From: MWDV01 sp002070715
GTDB taxonomy: Bacteria > Verrucomicrobiota > Verrucomicrobiia > Limisphaerales > MWDV01
Direction: 5' to 3'
DNA length: 64,000 nucleotides
Assembly (NCBI GenBank): GCA_035411585.1
Contig: DAONTI010000024.1
Span: 1 to 64,000 of the forward strand
The stretch's first letter is position 1. Each line of letters opens with the position of its first letter. A model generated the notes under the pieces. The model did not search any database, was not told the origin of the DNA, and saw only the letters and a list, made by a program, of their open reading frames with translations. The position numbers and the translations under genes are program-made. Positions 24,832 through 34,451 of the stretch are shown here, in pieces.

Positions 24832-25368
24832 GCACGTTTTCCTCGTCGCATCCCGCCGGCTGCCGGCGAACCGGCAATGAGCGCGGCGGGTTGTGGAAGC
24901 AGTGGCTTTACCCAGGCCAGTCGTCGCCGCAGCCCGGGCAATCGGTGAGGTGTTGTTGGCGTTGACCCCAGCGCGGAAACTGGATGGCAACGGGCGATAG
25001 CCAAAGCGCCCAAGGGGCCGCCACTGGCGCCGGTTGAGCCGCGGACACAATCGTCCGGGCGACGGAGAACCCAAACCGCGCCGATGTTTCGTTAAAATTT
25101 TTGCCGCGGCGTCTCAACTATTTACCGCCTTACCAAAAGAGAGCCTAATCTTTTACAATTTGAACTAAAACCCGTGGTCCTTGGATTCTGCCGTTGCCCA
25201 GGCACAAAGTTCAGCGGGCACTCAAGTTTTCCAAGTAAAAGCGATTTTACCGGTTATCCGCGCTCCTTCGGGAAAGACCAAGAAAGGGTTCCATCAAAAG
25301 CAAAACTAACTCTTGGCTCCACGGCGCGGCATGGTGTTCACCGATGCCTTTGACGGCAATAGTTTAGG

Positions 25369-25396
25369 TTGACAACAATCACCTTCCGGATATAAT
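25369..25396 (+). promoter_or_regulatory. consensus sigma70 promoter of PEP-CTERM gene
   Basis: TTGACA (25369-25374) and TATAAT (25391-25396) are both perfect consensus hexamers with a 16-bp spacer. Predicted leader is about 70 nt to the ATG at 25475. It is the strongest promoter match in the window. Confidence 0.8.
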
Positions 25397-25474
25397 GCCC
25401 GCAAAATCAGTGGTAAGCTCGTGATAATGTAAATTAGACCTCGTTCATCACCAAACGCAAAGGACTACTCTCCT

Positions 25475-26209
25475 ATGAAAACCAAAGTTGTTTCTCTCGT
25501 CAGTGCGGCGGCGTTGACCATTGGCTTGGCCTGGCCGGCAGGGGCCGAATTGGTGACTTATTATATTGATAGCAGCCAGAGCAGCTTGACGATATCCGGA
25601 CACGCTTTCGGGCTCCAGTCAACCGCCCAGGTGCCCGGCTCGTTAGTGGATGCTTTCGCGGGCACGATCACCGGGGATCTGAGCGGCGGCGTGCTGACCT
25701 TCAGCGGCGGCAGTGCGATCACCGCGTTGCTGAACCCGGCGGGGCCTTTTACCACTGCCGACAATTTGTTCGATGGTCCGGGCAACTACGGGGTCCAAGC
25801 CGACGGGTTTGTTACCGGTTACGGCGTGGCGAATATGAGGGGCATCTATCGCGACCTCAAGTTTGATATCACGACCGGCACCGCGCAGAACGGCTCGGCC
25901 CCCAACGGCCAGAACATAATTCTGACGGAGGGGCATTTGGACTACACGATAGTGCTGAACGGCACGCTTTTCGAGGGCAAGTCATCGTCCTTGGTTGGCC
26001 GGGGAGGGGCGAACACATCGGATTCGCTGGTGACCCTGACCCCGACTACCTTGATTCTGCCGGTGCAGATAACCACCGGTGATTATTCCAATCGGCGGGA
26101 GAATTATGAGGGAGTGATCGTCGCCGTTATTCCCGAACCTGGCGTGCTCAGTCTCGGTCTGTTTGGAATGGCAGCGATCTTGATCGCCCGGGCGCGCCGC
26201 CACGGTTGA
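25475..26209 (+). CDS. PEP-CTERM sorted exported protein
   Basis: 244-residue exported protein of unknown function. A signal peptide (MKTKVVSLVSAAALTIGL ... AGAE) is followed by a strand-rich, Gly/Thr/Ser-rich domain and a C-terminal PEP-CTERM tripartite signal: VIPEPGV, a hydrophobic helix LSLGLFGMAAILIA and a basic RARRHG end. By family knowledge, exosortase (EpsH-type) recognises PEP, cuts, and the protein is routed to the surface or matrix, often with exopolysaccharide; no exosortase gene is in the window. A near-perfect promoter suggests high expression. Confidence 0.85.
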   Translation: MKTKVVSLVSAAALTIGLAWPAGAELVTYYIDSSQSSLTISGHAFGLQSTAQVPGSLVDAFAGTITGDLSGGVLTFSGGSAITALLNPAGPFTTADNLFDGPGNYGVQADGFVTGYGVANMRGIYRDLKFDITTGTAQNGSAPNGQNIILTEGHLDYTIVLNGTLFEGKSSSLVGRGGANTSDSLVTLTPTTLILPVQITTGDYSNRRENYEGVIVAVIPEPGVLSLGLFGMAAILIARARRHG

Positions 26210-26290
26210 CATTTACGATTCGGTCCACCCGGTTTGCGGAAGAAAGCAAGCCGGGCAGGCGGCGGGGCGCCGGCCTCTGGAACGAGGGAC

Positions 26291-26310
26291 GCCCGCCCAT
26301 GTCGGCGGGC
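26291..26310. repeat. GC-rich hairpin between secreted-protein genes
   Basis: GCCCGCC (26291-26297) and GGCGGGC (26304-26310) form a 7-bp stem with a 6-nt loop, 82 bases after the PEP-CTERM gene. A smaller relative, CCCGC-ACAG-GCGGG-like, lies near 26408-26420. They may end transcription or be copies of a short intergenic repeat; no T-run follows. Confidence 0.4.
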
Positions 26311-26465
26311 GGGCCGTTTGACTGCGGGAGGGGGATCCCGTCGGCTTCTAAAGCCGGCGGAGGGAGGGCCAGAGCGCCGATTGGAGTGCGCGGTTTAGGC
26401 ATTGACCAGCGCCCGCACAGGCGGGAGGCCGGTTTGAGAACTCATCAATTGTTTGCGAAAAACCT

Positions 26466-28586
26466 ATGAACACATCTCCCACTGATCCGTTGATTCGGCA
26501 CACACGGCCCCGGCTTGCAAAACGGCAAAGTCTCCCGCTTTCCGTCTTGGCGGCGACCTTGGTTTGGGTCGCGGGCGCCTCCGCCCAGATATCCACGTTT
26601 GACGGAGGCAACGATGCGGGCTGGCTCCGTTCCACCACCCCGGAGGCCACCTTCAGTTTTCCGCCGGACGCCACAGGTGGCCATGCCTATCGTTTGCAGG
26701 GAGACCCGGCCCGGTCCGGCGCGGAGACGAATGCGCGGGCTTTCAGCTACCTGACCAATCGCATTTACACCAACTTCTTCGCGGCAGTGGATGTGGTGGC
26801 TTGGAATACCAATCAGGATTGCAACTTGGTGCTCGGCCTGATTGCCCGGGCGAGCAGCAACGAGATACTCTACGGCGGGGTGCCGTTCGACCCGAATCGG
26901 CCGACGGGGTTGACCCTTAATGTGCGGTTGCACAACTGGCGGGCCTATGTCGGGCCGGGCAACACCGGGCCGCTGGGGTCGCGCGACCAGATGAGCATTT
27001 GGGGCATTGTCAATGCGGCGGGCACCCTCATGCTGGGCAATCCGGCGGCGGTCACCCAGGTGGGATTCCGCTGGGTGCCGGGGCGGGCTTACCGGCTGGT
27101 CTTGAGCAACACCAATAATCTCGGCGACTGGCCGCAATATTACACCGGCGCGATCTATGACGTGAACGATCTGACGCGACCGTTGCTGACGATGACCGGG
27201 GATGACTCTTATTTCGGCAACTCGATGTACATTCCCCCGTACGGATATGCGGGCGTGTTCGGTTATCACTTGTCCGACGGGGATCCGGACCCAACGATGG
27301 ACGTGACGTTTGACAATTTCTATGTGGGCGAGACGCCCCCGCCGGGCGTGGCGGCGCCGGGAATCCCACATGGATTGCCGGGGGCGCCGCAGGTGGTGAA
27401 CCGGTCGCCGGCCTCGTTCCAGAATTTCCATCCCGCGGCCAGCGGAATCACTTTCCAAGCCACCACGCTGACCACGACCAACGGCGTTAAAGCCGACGCC
27501 ATCAAACTCTATTTGAACTGCGTGAACGTGTCGGCGGATCTGGCGATTTCCGGTGAGGCCACCAATCTGAGCGTGGCCTATGCCGGCTTGGCGGCCAACA
27601 CGGTATATCAGGCGCGCATTGAGCTGGAGGACACGCTGGGGCGGTGCACGACCAATGAGTTCACGTTTGACACTTTCAGCGACGCCTACCTGGCCTCCGG
27701 GGACGTGAAAATCATCGAATGCGAAGATTACGATTACGCGGGCGGCCAGTTCCTCAACAACCCGCTGGCCTCGGGCTATCTGACCAACGGCACTGGGCCG
27801 ATCAACGCCGGCTCCGGGTATGTGGAGCTTTCGGGCACTGCGGGCCTGGATTTCTTTGACCATAACAGCGGGCCGAATCTGGAAGCGAACGCGTTCCGTT
27901 CGGGCGATCCGGTGGGGACGCAACAGGGGAACTACGGCGCGTTTTATTACGCGGATGTAAACGAGATGTCCGGCTTCGGTTATTCCCAGTATTACGACAC
28001 CCAGCGGAGCAAATACGCGAACGTGAACCCCGCCCTCCACGAATACATTGTCACGCGCTTGGAAGGCAGCGAATGGCTGAATTACACGCGGGTCTTCGAA
28101 GGAACGCGTCACTACAACGCCTATCTGCGGACGGCCTGTGGTCTGGCTCAACCGGTGGCTTTCCAGCATATTGCCGCCGGGCCGGCGACCAACACCCTGG
28201 GCCGGTTTGAAGTGCCCAGCACCTTTTACCATCATAATTACCAGTATGTTCCCCTGCGGACCGCCGACGGCACTCTCAGCGTCGTCAACCTGAGCGGCAC
28301 CGCCACGGTGCGGTTGCTGCTCGACAGCCTGCGCAACGACGCGACCAAATACGGGCTGGCCATGAATTACGTCGCCCTGGTGCCCGCCGCGCCGCAGTTG
28401 TTGTCGGCGGCAGCCGTCAACGACGTCTTCACGCCGGAAACCTGCGTATTGGTGGATGCGGAGGCCAAGAAGATCACGGTGCCGCAACGCGACAGCACCC
28501 GGTTCTACCGGATTCTCTGGACGCAGCCGGTGCGGATTACCGGGATCGCGTTCGCCGGCGAAAACGTCATCCTCAACTACCAATAA
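26466..28586 (+). CDS. large secreted multidomain protein, probable glycan binding
   Basis: 706 residues; no catalytic family is recognised. A signal peptide lies near 17-41 (LPLSVLAATLVWVAGASAQ). Residues about 42-285 look like a concanavalin/LamG-type beta sandwich that opens STFDGGNDAGW and closes DVTFDNFYVGE. An Ig/cadherin-like module covers about 305-400 (VVNRSPASFQNF to TNEFTFDTF). Residues about 410-640 start KIIECEDYDYAGGQF and contain EWLNYTRVF, reminiscent of family 6-type carbohydrate-binding modules. The C-terminus ends with a short strand-rich domain (RFYRILWTQPVRITG). It probably binds polysaccharide at or outside the cell surface; this is inference. Confidence 0.75.
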   Translation: MNTSPTDPLIRHTRPRLAKRQSLPLSVLAATLVWVAGASAQISTFDGGNDAGWLRSTTPEATFSFPPDATGGHAYRLQGDPARSGAETNARAFSYLTNRIYTNFFAAVDVVAWNTNQDCNLVLGLIARASSNEILYGGVPFDPNRPTGLTLNVRLHNWRAYVGPGNTGPLGSRDQMSIWGIVNAAGTLMLGNPAAVTQVGFRWVPGRAYRLVLSNTNNLGDWPQYYTGAIYDVNDLTRPLLTMTGDDSYFGNSMYIPPYGYAGVFGYHLSDGDPDPTMDVTFDNFYVGETPPPGVAAPGIPHGLPGAPQVVNRSPASFQNFHPAASGITFQATTLTTTNGVKADAIKLYLNCVNVSADLAISGEATNLSVAYAGLAANTVYQARIELEDTLGRCTTNEFTFDTFSDAYLASGDVKIIECEDYDYAGGQFLNNPLASGYLTNGTGPINAGSGYVELSGTAGLDFFDHNSGPNLEANAFRSGDPVGTQQGNYGAFYYADVNEMSGFGYSQYYDTQRSKYANVNPALHEYIVTRLEGSEWLNYTRVFEGTRHYNAYLRTACGLAQPVAFQHIAAGPATNTLGRFEVPSTFYHHNYQYVPLRTADGTLSVVNLSGTATVRLLLDSLRNDATKYGLAMNYVALVPAAPQLLSAAAVNDVFTPETCVLVDAEAKKITVPQRDSTRFYRILWTQPVRITGIAFAGENVILNYQ

Positions 28587-28591
28587 GCCGC

Positions 28592-28711
28592 GCCGCCCGC
28601 CGGGGCCGTTCCATCCGGGGTATTTCTTGCCTTCCGGGACGCAAGCGCCTTGATCCACAGCGGGTTCAGAGAGATCCCCATTGCGCTAGGCGGGCGGCTT
28701 CTTTATTTTTT
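28592..28711 (+). terminator. possible terminator region after secreted protein
   Basis: GCCGCCCGCC (28592-28601) is a perfect 10-bp inverted match to GGCGGGCGGC (28689-28698), which runs into a T-rich stretch TTCTTTATTTTTT. The 87-nt loop is long, so this is only a candidate. The gap to the methyltransferase gene holds nothing else. Confidence 0.3.
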
Positions 28712-28720
28712 GGCCGTCAC

Positions 28721-29491
28721 ATGAAGGCGGCGGCATCCAAATACGTCGAGAACAAGGGTTATCTTTCCCGGTTGGCCCGGACCGATGAATGGGCGGCGCG
28801 GGAGGCGCACGGCAATCTGCCCGGCGAATTCACCGACGAGGCGGAATGGCTGCGGCACATGCGCGAAGACTATCCGCGATTCGTTCCGTTCCTGACGCGC
28901 AAATGCGGCCTCCATTTCCACGGGCGCATCCTCGAAATCGGCGCGGGCGCCTGCTGGTTCAGCGCCGCGCTGTCCCGCCTGCCCCGCGTGGTGGAAATCG
29001 TGGCGACGGATTTTTCGCCGCGGTTGCTGAAGGATTTTGCCCCGCGCGTCTTTGAACTGCTCGGCGCCCGCGCCGACAAGATCACCCGCATGCCCGCGGA
29101 TTTTCACAAGCTCCCGTTCGGCGACCAGCGTTTCCACTTCGTGGTCTGCTCGGCGGTGTTGTCCCAGGCCGTCAACATGGTCACCGTGTTGCGCGAAGCC
29201 CGGCGGGTGTTGCGTCCCGGAGGAAAGCTGGTGGCCATCCGCGAGCCGGTGTGGCCGCGTTTCCCCTTCCGCGCCCGGACGCGCCGCCCCGCCAGCCGCG
29301 CCCCGGCTCCCGGCGAAGAACAGTGGTACACCCTCGAGGAATATGGTGAGTTCTTCGCGCGCGCGGGCTTCGAACTCGAGGCCCGGCGCGTGAACCTGTC
29401 CAGTGGTTTGAAATACTACTTCAACGAGGTGGTCAACGGCTTGACGCACGCGCGCTACGCCTTGGTGGCCACCAAACGCACCCGCAAATAA
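28721..29491 (+). CDS. class I SAM-dependent methyltransferase
   Basis: 256 residues, Methyltransf_11 type. SAM motif I is ILEIGAGACWFSAAL near residues 70-84, the acidic strand-2 end is VATDFSP, motif post-II is LPFGDQRFHFVVCSAVL, and VLRPGGKLVAIREP is the typical motif III. The small proline-rich insert before GEEQWYTLEEYGEFF is typical of variants with an added lid. The substrate is unknown. It stands alone, convergent with the efflux operon. Confidence 0.85.
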   Translation: MKAAASKYVENKGYLSRLARTDEWAAREAHGNLPGEFTDEAEWLRHMREDYPRFVPFLTRKCGLHFHGRILEIGAGACWFSAALSRLPRVVEIVATDFSPRLLKDFAPRVFELLGARADKITRMPADFHKLPFGDQRFHFVVCSAVLSQAVNMVTVLREARRVLRPGGKLVAIREPVWPRFPFRARTRRPASRAPAPGEEQWYTLEEYGEFFARAGFELEARRVNLSSGLKYYFNEVVNGLTHARYALVATKRTRK

Positions 29492-29532
29492 AGTCGTCTT
29501 GCGGGCGCAGCCGTTGCCCCAGCGACGGCGGC

Positions 29533-32500
29533 TCAGTTTTCCGCAGCGGACTCGCGCGGCGGTTTTTGTTGCTCCCGTTCCCACTCGGCAAATTGCTGGC
29601 TCAGCTCGCGCCATGATTTCTTCGGAGGCCGCGGGCCTTTGACCCAGGCCACCTGTCGTCCGCGCCAAGTGGCGTAAATGGCGGGGACGATTTCCAGCGT
29701 CAGGAGGGTGCTGGTGATCAGGCCGCCGACCATCGGCGCCGCGATGCGCTGGATGGCTTCGGCCCCGGCGCCGGTGGCGAACAACGCCGGAAGCAGCGCC
29801 AGCACGGTGGTGGCCACGGTCATGAGTTTGGGGCGCACGCGCTGCACCGCGCCGTAGGTGATGGCCTCGAACAAATCATGCTGGGTCTGCATGCGCCCGG
29901 CGCGTTGCCAGGTGTGAAAGGCCTCGTCCAGGTAGATGATCATCACCGTGCCGGTTTGCGCGGCGAGCCCGGCGAGCGCGATGATGCCCACCCAAACCGC
30001 GATGCTGAGATGGAAATCCATCAACCACAACAGCCAGAAGCTGCCGGTCAACGCGAACGGAATCGAGAGCAAAACAATCAAGGTCTGGGGCACGCTTTGA
30101 AAATTGAGATACAGCAGCACGAAAATGATCGCGAGCGTTAACGGCACAACAAACTTCAGCCGGTCCCGGACGCGCAGCATGTATTCGTACTGACCGGTCC
30201 ATTCCAGGCGATAGCCGGCGGGAAGCTGACCGGCGTGCTCGATTTTCTCCCGCACCACGGCTTTGGCGTCGGCCACGTAGCGACCAATGTCCCGGTCCGC
30301 CACGTCCACGTAAACCCAGCCGGCCAATGCGCCGTTCTCGCTTTTGATGAGCGGCGGGCCGGTGGTGATCTGGATGTCAGCCAGTTGGCCGAGTGGAATT
30401 TGAGCCGGGCCGGGATCCGAATCGCCGGGCGCGGATGTCGCGGCGGTGGCAATTCCTGTCGCGGTCCCGTTGCGCTGCGGCGCCGTTGGCGGCATGGCAA
30501 TCGGCACCAACACCCGTTTCAATTTCTCCGGATCATCGCGCAATTCGCGGGCGTAGCGGACGTTGATGGAATAGCGCTCGCGGCCCTCGACCGTGCGGTC
30601 AATCGCCATGCCGCCAATCGCCGTTTCCACCACCCGCAGCACCTCCTCGACGTTCAGACCGTAACGCGCAATCGCCCGGCGGTTCGGGATGATGTCCAGA
30701 TAATACCCGCCCACCGTGCGCTCGGCATAGACGCTGCGGGTGCCTTTTACTGCCTGCAAGACCCCTTCCAACTGTTCGCCGATGTCGGAAATGATCTTCA
30801 GGTCCGGGCCTAAAATTTTGATCCCCACCGGCGTGCGCGCGCCGGTGGAAAGCATGTCCATGCGCGCTTTGATGGGCATGGTCCAAGCGTTGACCAGTCC
30901 GGGAATGGCCAGGGCCGCGTCCATTTCCTGCACGAGTTCGTCCCAGGTGAGCGGACGCGCCTCGGGCCACACCCGGCGCAGCGGCCCGGCCAGCCACGCG
31001 GGCGCCCAGCGCGAATACCACCGCGGCTGGGGCACTGTGCGCCAGGCGGACGGCGGCTTGAGTTGCACCACCGTTTCGAACATCTCAAGCGGAGCGGGGT
31101 CGGTGGCGGTTTCGGCCTTGCCCGCTTTTCCGTGCACGGTAAGCACCTCGGGAAATTGCTTGAGCAGCCGGTCCTGGATTTGCATCAGCCGCGTCGCTTC
31201 GGTGATCGAAATCGTCGGCAGCGACGTGGGCATGTAAAGGATCGTGCCCTCGTTGAGCGGCGGCATGAATTCGCTGCCCAGCTTCTGATAGATGGGCACC
31301 GCCGATGCCACCGCCACGGCGGCAATGGCAATGGACAATTTGCGCCGGCGCATCAACGCGCGGACCCACGGGTCGTAAAGCCAATGCAACAAACGGCTGA
31401 CCGGATGCCGGTGTTCCGGCAGCACCTTCGTGCGGGACATCAGCACAATGAGGGCCGGCCCCAGCGTGATGCTGAGCAGCGCGGCTGCCACCATGGTGAA
31501 CGTCTTGGTGAACGCGAGCGGTTTGAAAAGACGCCCCTCCTGCGCCTCCAGCGCGAATACCGGCAGGAAGCTCACCGTGATGATCAGCAGGGCGAAGAAC
31601 AGCGGTTTGCCGAGTTGCTGGCAGGCGCGGATGATGATGGCCTGCCGCTCGGCGCGCGGCAAATCCGGCGGGGCGTGCTCCAGTTTTTTGTGGACGTTCT
31701 CCACCATCACCAGCGCCTCGTCGCACAGCACGCCAATGCTGATGGCAATGCCGGCTAGGGACATGATGTTCGCCGTCAGTCCCATGAAATACATTGGAAT
31801 AAACGCCAGGGCGACGGCGATGGGCAGCGTGGTAATCGCCCGCACGGCCCCGCCGAAATCCAGCAGAAAAACGATCACCACCAGCGCCACAATGAGGCTC
31901 TCCACGAGTATCGTGCGTTGGAGGGTGCTGATGCTGCGCTGGATCAGGTCTGCGCGGTCGTAGGTGGTGACGATCTCCACCCCGGGCGGCAGCGACGGTT
32001 TCACCTCCGCCAGACGTTGTTTCAAGCGCTCATTCACGCGCAACACATTCTCCCCGTGCCGCACCACCACAATCCCGCCCACCGTTTCGCCTTCGCCGTT
32101 GAAATCGCCCGCGCCGCGACGCATCTCCGGTCCCAGCGTGAGGTTGCGAGCCACGTCTTTGAGCAGCACGGGGACGCCGTTTGCGTCCGCGCCCACCACC
32201 ACGAGGCCCAGTTCCTCCAGCGATTTGAGGAAACCGTGCCCGCGCACCAAGTAGGTGGTGCCGTAGCGTTCCAGTTCGCGGCCGCCGACGTCGTTGTTGG
32301 CGCTGCGGATGGCGTTGATGATCCGGTCGAGCGGCAGGTGATAGGCGAGCAGGCGATCGGGGTCGAGTTCCACCTGATATTGTTTTTCAAAACCGCCAAA
32401 GGTCGCCACCTCGGCGACGCCTTCAATGCTTTGCAGCCAGTAACGCAGATGCCAGTCCTGAAACGAGCGCAACTCGGCGGCGTCATGTTGTCCGCTGCGA

Positions 32501-32991
32501 TCCACCAGCGCGTATTGAAACCCCCACCCTACGCCGCTGGCATCCGGGCCGAGTGTCGGAGTGACCCCGGGCGGCAGTTGGTTCCCCAATCCCTGCAAGT
32601 ATTCCAGCACGCGTGATCGCGCCCAATAAATGTCTGTGCCGTCGTCGAAGATCACATAAACGAACGAATACCCAAAGAAACTGTGCCCCCGGGCGGCGCG
32701 CACCCGGGGCGCGGCGGTGAGCTTGGTGACGATGGGATAGGTGATCTGGTCCTCGACCAAGGTCGGGCTGCGCCCCTCCCACGCGGTGTAAATGATGACC
32801 TGTGTGTCCGAGAGATCGGGAATGGCATCCAACGGCGTGTGTCGCAAACACCAAATCCCGGCGGCGAACAGCGCCCCAACCAGGAGGAAGACCAAGAACC
32901 GATTGCGCGCGCTCCAAGCGATGACGCGCTCGATGAATGAATCGGTGGAAGCGACGGGCGTGGGCATGGGCAGGGGATTAGGCTGAGCCAA
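29533..32991 (-). CDS. cusA: heavy-metal RND efflux pump (CusA/CzcA family)
   Basis: Inner-membrane proton-driven pump of 1152 residues, the HME-RND type that exports Cu(I)/Ag(I) or divalent metals through a tripartite complex. The first helix region includes RFLVFLLVGALFAAG. CusA-like stretches: IGVLCDEALVMVENVHKKLE in TM4 with the proton-relay acids, FMPPLNEGTILYMPTSLP, GKAGKAETATDPAPLEMFET, and RMDMLSTGARTPVGIKILGP in the porter domain, where CusA has RIDMLSTGIKSPIGIKV. The match to CusA is closer than to CzcA in these stretches, favouring Cu/Ag, but the metal-binding methionines were not confirmed. Last gene of the five-gene operon. Confidence 0.92.
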   Translation of the reverse strand: MAQPNPLPMPTPVASTDSFIERVIAWSARNRFLVFLLVGALFAAGIWCLRHTPLDAIPDLSDTQVIIYTAWEGRSPTLVEDQITYPIVTKLTAAPRVRAARGHSFFGYSFVYVIFDDGTDIYWARSRVLEYLQGLGNQLPPGVTPTLGPDASGVGWGFQYALVDRSGQHDAAELRSFQDWHLRYWLQSIEGVAEVATFGGFEKQYQVELDPDRLLAYHLPLDRIINAIRSANNDVGGRELERYGTTYLVRGHGFLKSLEELGLVVVGADANGVPVLLKDVARNLTLGPEMRRGAGDFNGEGETVGGIVVVRHGENVLRVNERLKQRLAEVKPSLPPGVEIVTTYDRADLIQRSISTLQRTILVESLIVALVVIVFLLDFGGAVRAITTLPIAVALAFIPMYFMGLTANIMSLAGIAISIGVLCDEALVMVENVHKKLEHAPPDLPRAERQAIIIRACQQLGKPLFFALLIITVSFLPVFALEAQEGRLFKPLAFTKTFTMVAAALLSITLGPALIVLMSRTKVLPEHRHPVSRLLHWLYDPWVRALMRRRKLSIAIAAVAVASAVPIYQKLGSEFMPPLNEGTILYMPTSLPTISITEATRLMQIQDRLLKQFPEVLTVHGKAGKAETATDPAPLEMFETVVQLKPPSAWRTVPQPRWYSRWAPAWLAGPLRRVWPEARPLTWDELVQEMDAALAIPGLVNAWTMPIKARMDMLSTGARTPVGIKILGPDLKIISDIGEQLEGVLQAVKGTRSVYAERTVGGYYLDIIPNRRAIARYGLNVEEVLRVVETAIGGMAIDRTVEGRERYSINVRYARELRDDPEKLKRVLVPIAMPPTAPQRNGTATGIATAATSAPGDSDPGPAQIPLGQLADIQITTGPPLIKSENGALAGWVYVDVADRDIGRYVADAKAVVREKIEHAGQLPAGYRLEWTGQYEYMLRVRDRLKFVVPLTLAIIFVLLYLNFQSVPQTLIVLLSIPFALTGSFWLLWLMDFHLSIAVWVGIIALAGLAAQTGTVMIIYLDEAFHTWQRAGRMQTQHDLFEAITYGAVQRVRPKLMTVATTVLALLPALFATGAGAEAIQRIAAPMVGGLITSTLLTLEIVPAIYATWRGRQVAWVKGPRPPKKSWRELSQQFAEWEREQQKPPRESAAEN

Positions 32992-33116
32992 CCAGGGGCG
33001 TGAGGAAAATACAGAGGAGAATCCACGACACCGACTGCAAACTGCGTTTTAGGAATCGCCGGATCATCGCACAGGTTTCGGATAGCTTGGGCATGGGGAT
33101 TGTGGGTTGCCGCATT

Positions 33117-34451
33117 TTATGGATGTTCGCCTCCCATTCCCGCAATCGCCGCCTTGAGCTGGCTTTCGGCGTCCACGAGAAACAAGGCGCGGGTCACCAC
33201 CTGCTCTCCCGCTTCCAATCCGCCCGTGACCTCCCACCAGTTGTCCGTGCGCGAACCGATTTGCACCTCGCGCGGTTCCAGATGGTCATCCTCGCGCAGC
33301 ACAAAGGCGAGAGTACGCGTGCCCGTGTCCAGGACCGCGCTGGCCGGCACCGCCAGCCGTTCGCCCAATTCAACCTCGATCTCCGCCTGCGCCCACATGT
33401 CGGGACGCAGCACGCCGCCGGGATTGGGCAGTTCCACCCGGGCCTCGCCCCGCCGCGTCTGCGGATCCATGTGGGGGGAGATGAACGTGATCCGACCTTC
33501 GTAGGTGCGGGGGCCCAAATGGGGAAATTCGAGCCACACTTTTTGTTGCAACTGGACGTGGACGAAATCGGATTCCGCCAGACTCAGGCGCACCCAGATG
33601 GGATCGAGCACGGCCACGGCCAACAATGTTTCCCCCGCTTGAAACGCCTGGCCTTCCGTGACGTTGCGCTGCAGAACATGCCCCGTGAAAGGCGCGCGCA
33701 CCAACACCGTATCGCTCACCTGGCCCCGCTCCTCGAGGGCTTTTATTTCTGGCTCGCCAATTTCCCAGAGCCGCAATTTCTGTCGGGCAATTTCCAGCAG
33801 TGCATCGGCGTCGGCCCCGGGCACCGCGTGTTGGGCCTGGCGCCAGGCGATGAGGTAATCATTTTCCGCCGCCCGCACTTCCGGGCTGTAAACCGACAGC
33901 AGCGGCGCCCCTTGTTGCACGGGCGCACCGGTGTAACTGACGTGAAGTTGGCGCACCCAGCCGCCGAACCGGGGCGCCACAACCGCGTAACGTGTCTCGT
34001 CATGTTGCACCAACGCGCTGGCGTGGACGGTGAACGAAAGCTCGTGGAGCGCCACGGGCGTCGTCCGCAAACCGATGAGTTGCTGTTTCTCGGGGGTCAA
34101 CATGACCGTGACCCGACCCGCTACATGTTCTTCACCCCCTGCCGGAGCCGCCTGGCCTTCCTGGGCCGGCACCAGTTTCATATTGCAGATTGGGCAATCG
34201 CCGGGACGCGAACTCGTATAGGTCGGGTGCATCGGGCAGAAAAACTTGGGTTGCCCTCCGCCCGTCGCTTGGGTTTCTCCCTCGGGCGAATGTTCAGGTT
34301 TTGCACAACCGCCAATGACAAGGAGCGCCAAAGCCAGCAGCGCGATTTGTCCTCGATAGCGCCGGTGCGGCGCGACCGAGGATGGCTGCGGGTCGAAGCG
34401 GTCGGCGGCGGTTGACCGCCAGCCAGGGAAACAGATACGGGAGGTTTTCAT
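33117..34451 (-). CDS. cusB: efflux periplasmic adaptor lipoprotein (CusB-like)
   Basis: Membrane-fusion protein of 444 residues joining the RND pump to the outer-membrane channel. After a basic N-terminus a hydrophobic stretch ends in IGGC, a lipobox at about residue 50. A heavy-metal-binding domain follows: FFCPMHPTYTSSRPGDCPIC at about 70-89 with NMKLVP. The lipoyl/hairpin and beta-barrel domains are recognisable (GWVRQLHVSYTGAPVQQGAPL, VRAPFTGHVLQRNV, EGRITFISPHMDP). The start overlaps the TolC-like stop by ATGA at 34448. Confidence 0.9.
   Translation of the reverse strand: MKTSRICFPGWRSTAADRFDPQPSSVAPHRRYRGQIALLALALLVIGGCAKPEHSPEGETQATGGGQPKFFCPMHPTYTSSRPGDCPICNMKLVPAQEGQAAPAGGEEHVAGRVTVMLTPEKQQLIGLRTTPVALHELSFTVHASALVQHDETRYAVVAPRFGGWVRQLHVSYTGAPVQQGAPLLSVYSPEVRAAENDYLIAWRQAQHAVPGADADALLEIARQKLRLWEIGEPEIKALEERGQVSDTVLVRAPFTGHVLQRNVTEGQAFQAGETLLAVAVLDPIWVRLSLAESDFVHVQLQQKVWLEFPHLGPRTYEGRITFISPHMDPQTRRGEARVELPNPGGVLRPDMWAQAEIEVELGERLAVPASAVLDTGTRTLAFVLREDDHLEPREVQIGSRTDNWWEVTGGLEAGEQVVTRALFLVDAESQLKAAIAGMGGEHP

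Larger units (their letters stand above)
24784..25474. other. 691-bp intergenic region, divergent promoters
   Basis: No gene is convincing here. From left to right it holds the cstA promoter (24803-24831), a nested stem-loop (24852-24890: outer CCCGCCG/CGGCGGG, inner TGCCGG-CGAA-CCGGCA), a more AT-rich stretch from about 25100, a short vestige reading MVFTDAFDGNSLG then stop (25331-25372), and the PEP-CTERM gene promoter (25369-25396). Confidence 0.5.

Noticed and set aside
26206..26469. possible 87-residue gene between the PEP-CTERM and secreted-protein genes
   Set aside because: Arg/Gly-rich, overlaps hairpin repeats and has no motif; the gap is better read as non-coding.
26445..28658. 737-codon open frame antisense to the secreted multidomain protein
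   Set aside because: No signal, no motif and wrong composition; the plus-strand frame has a signal peptide and domain-like order.
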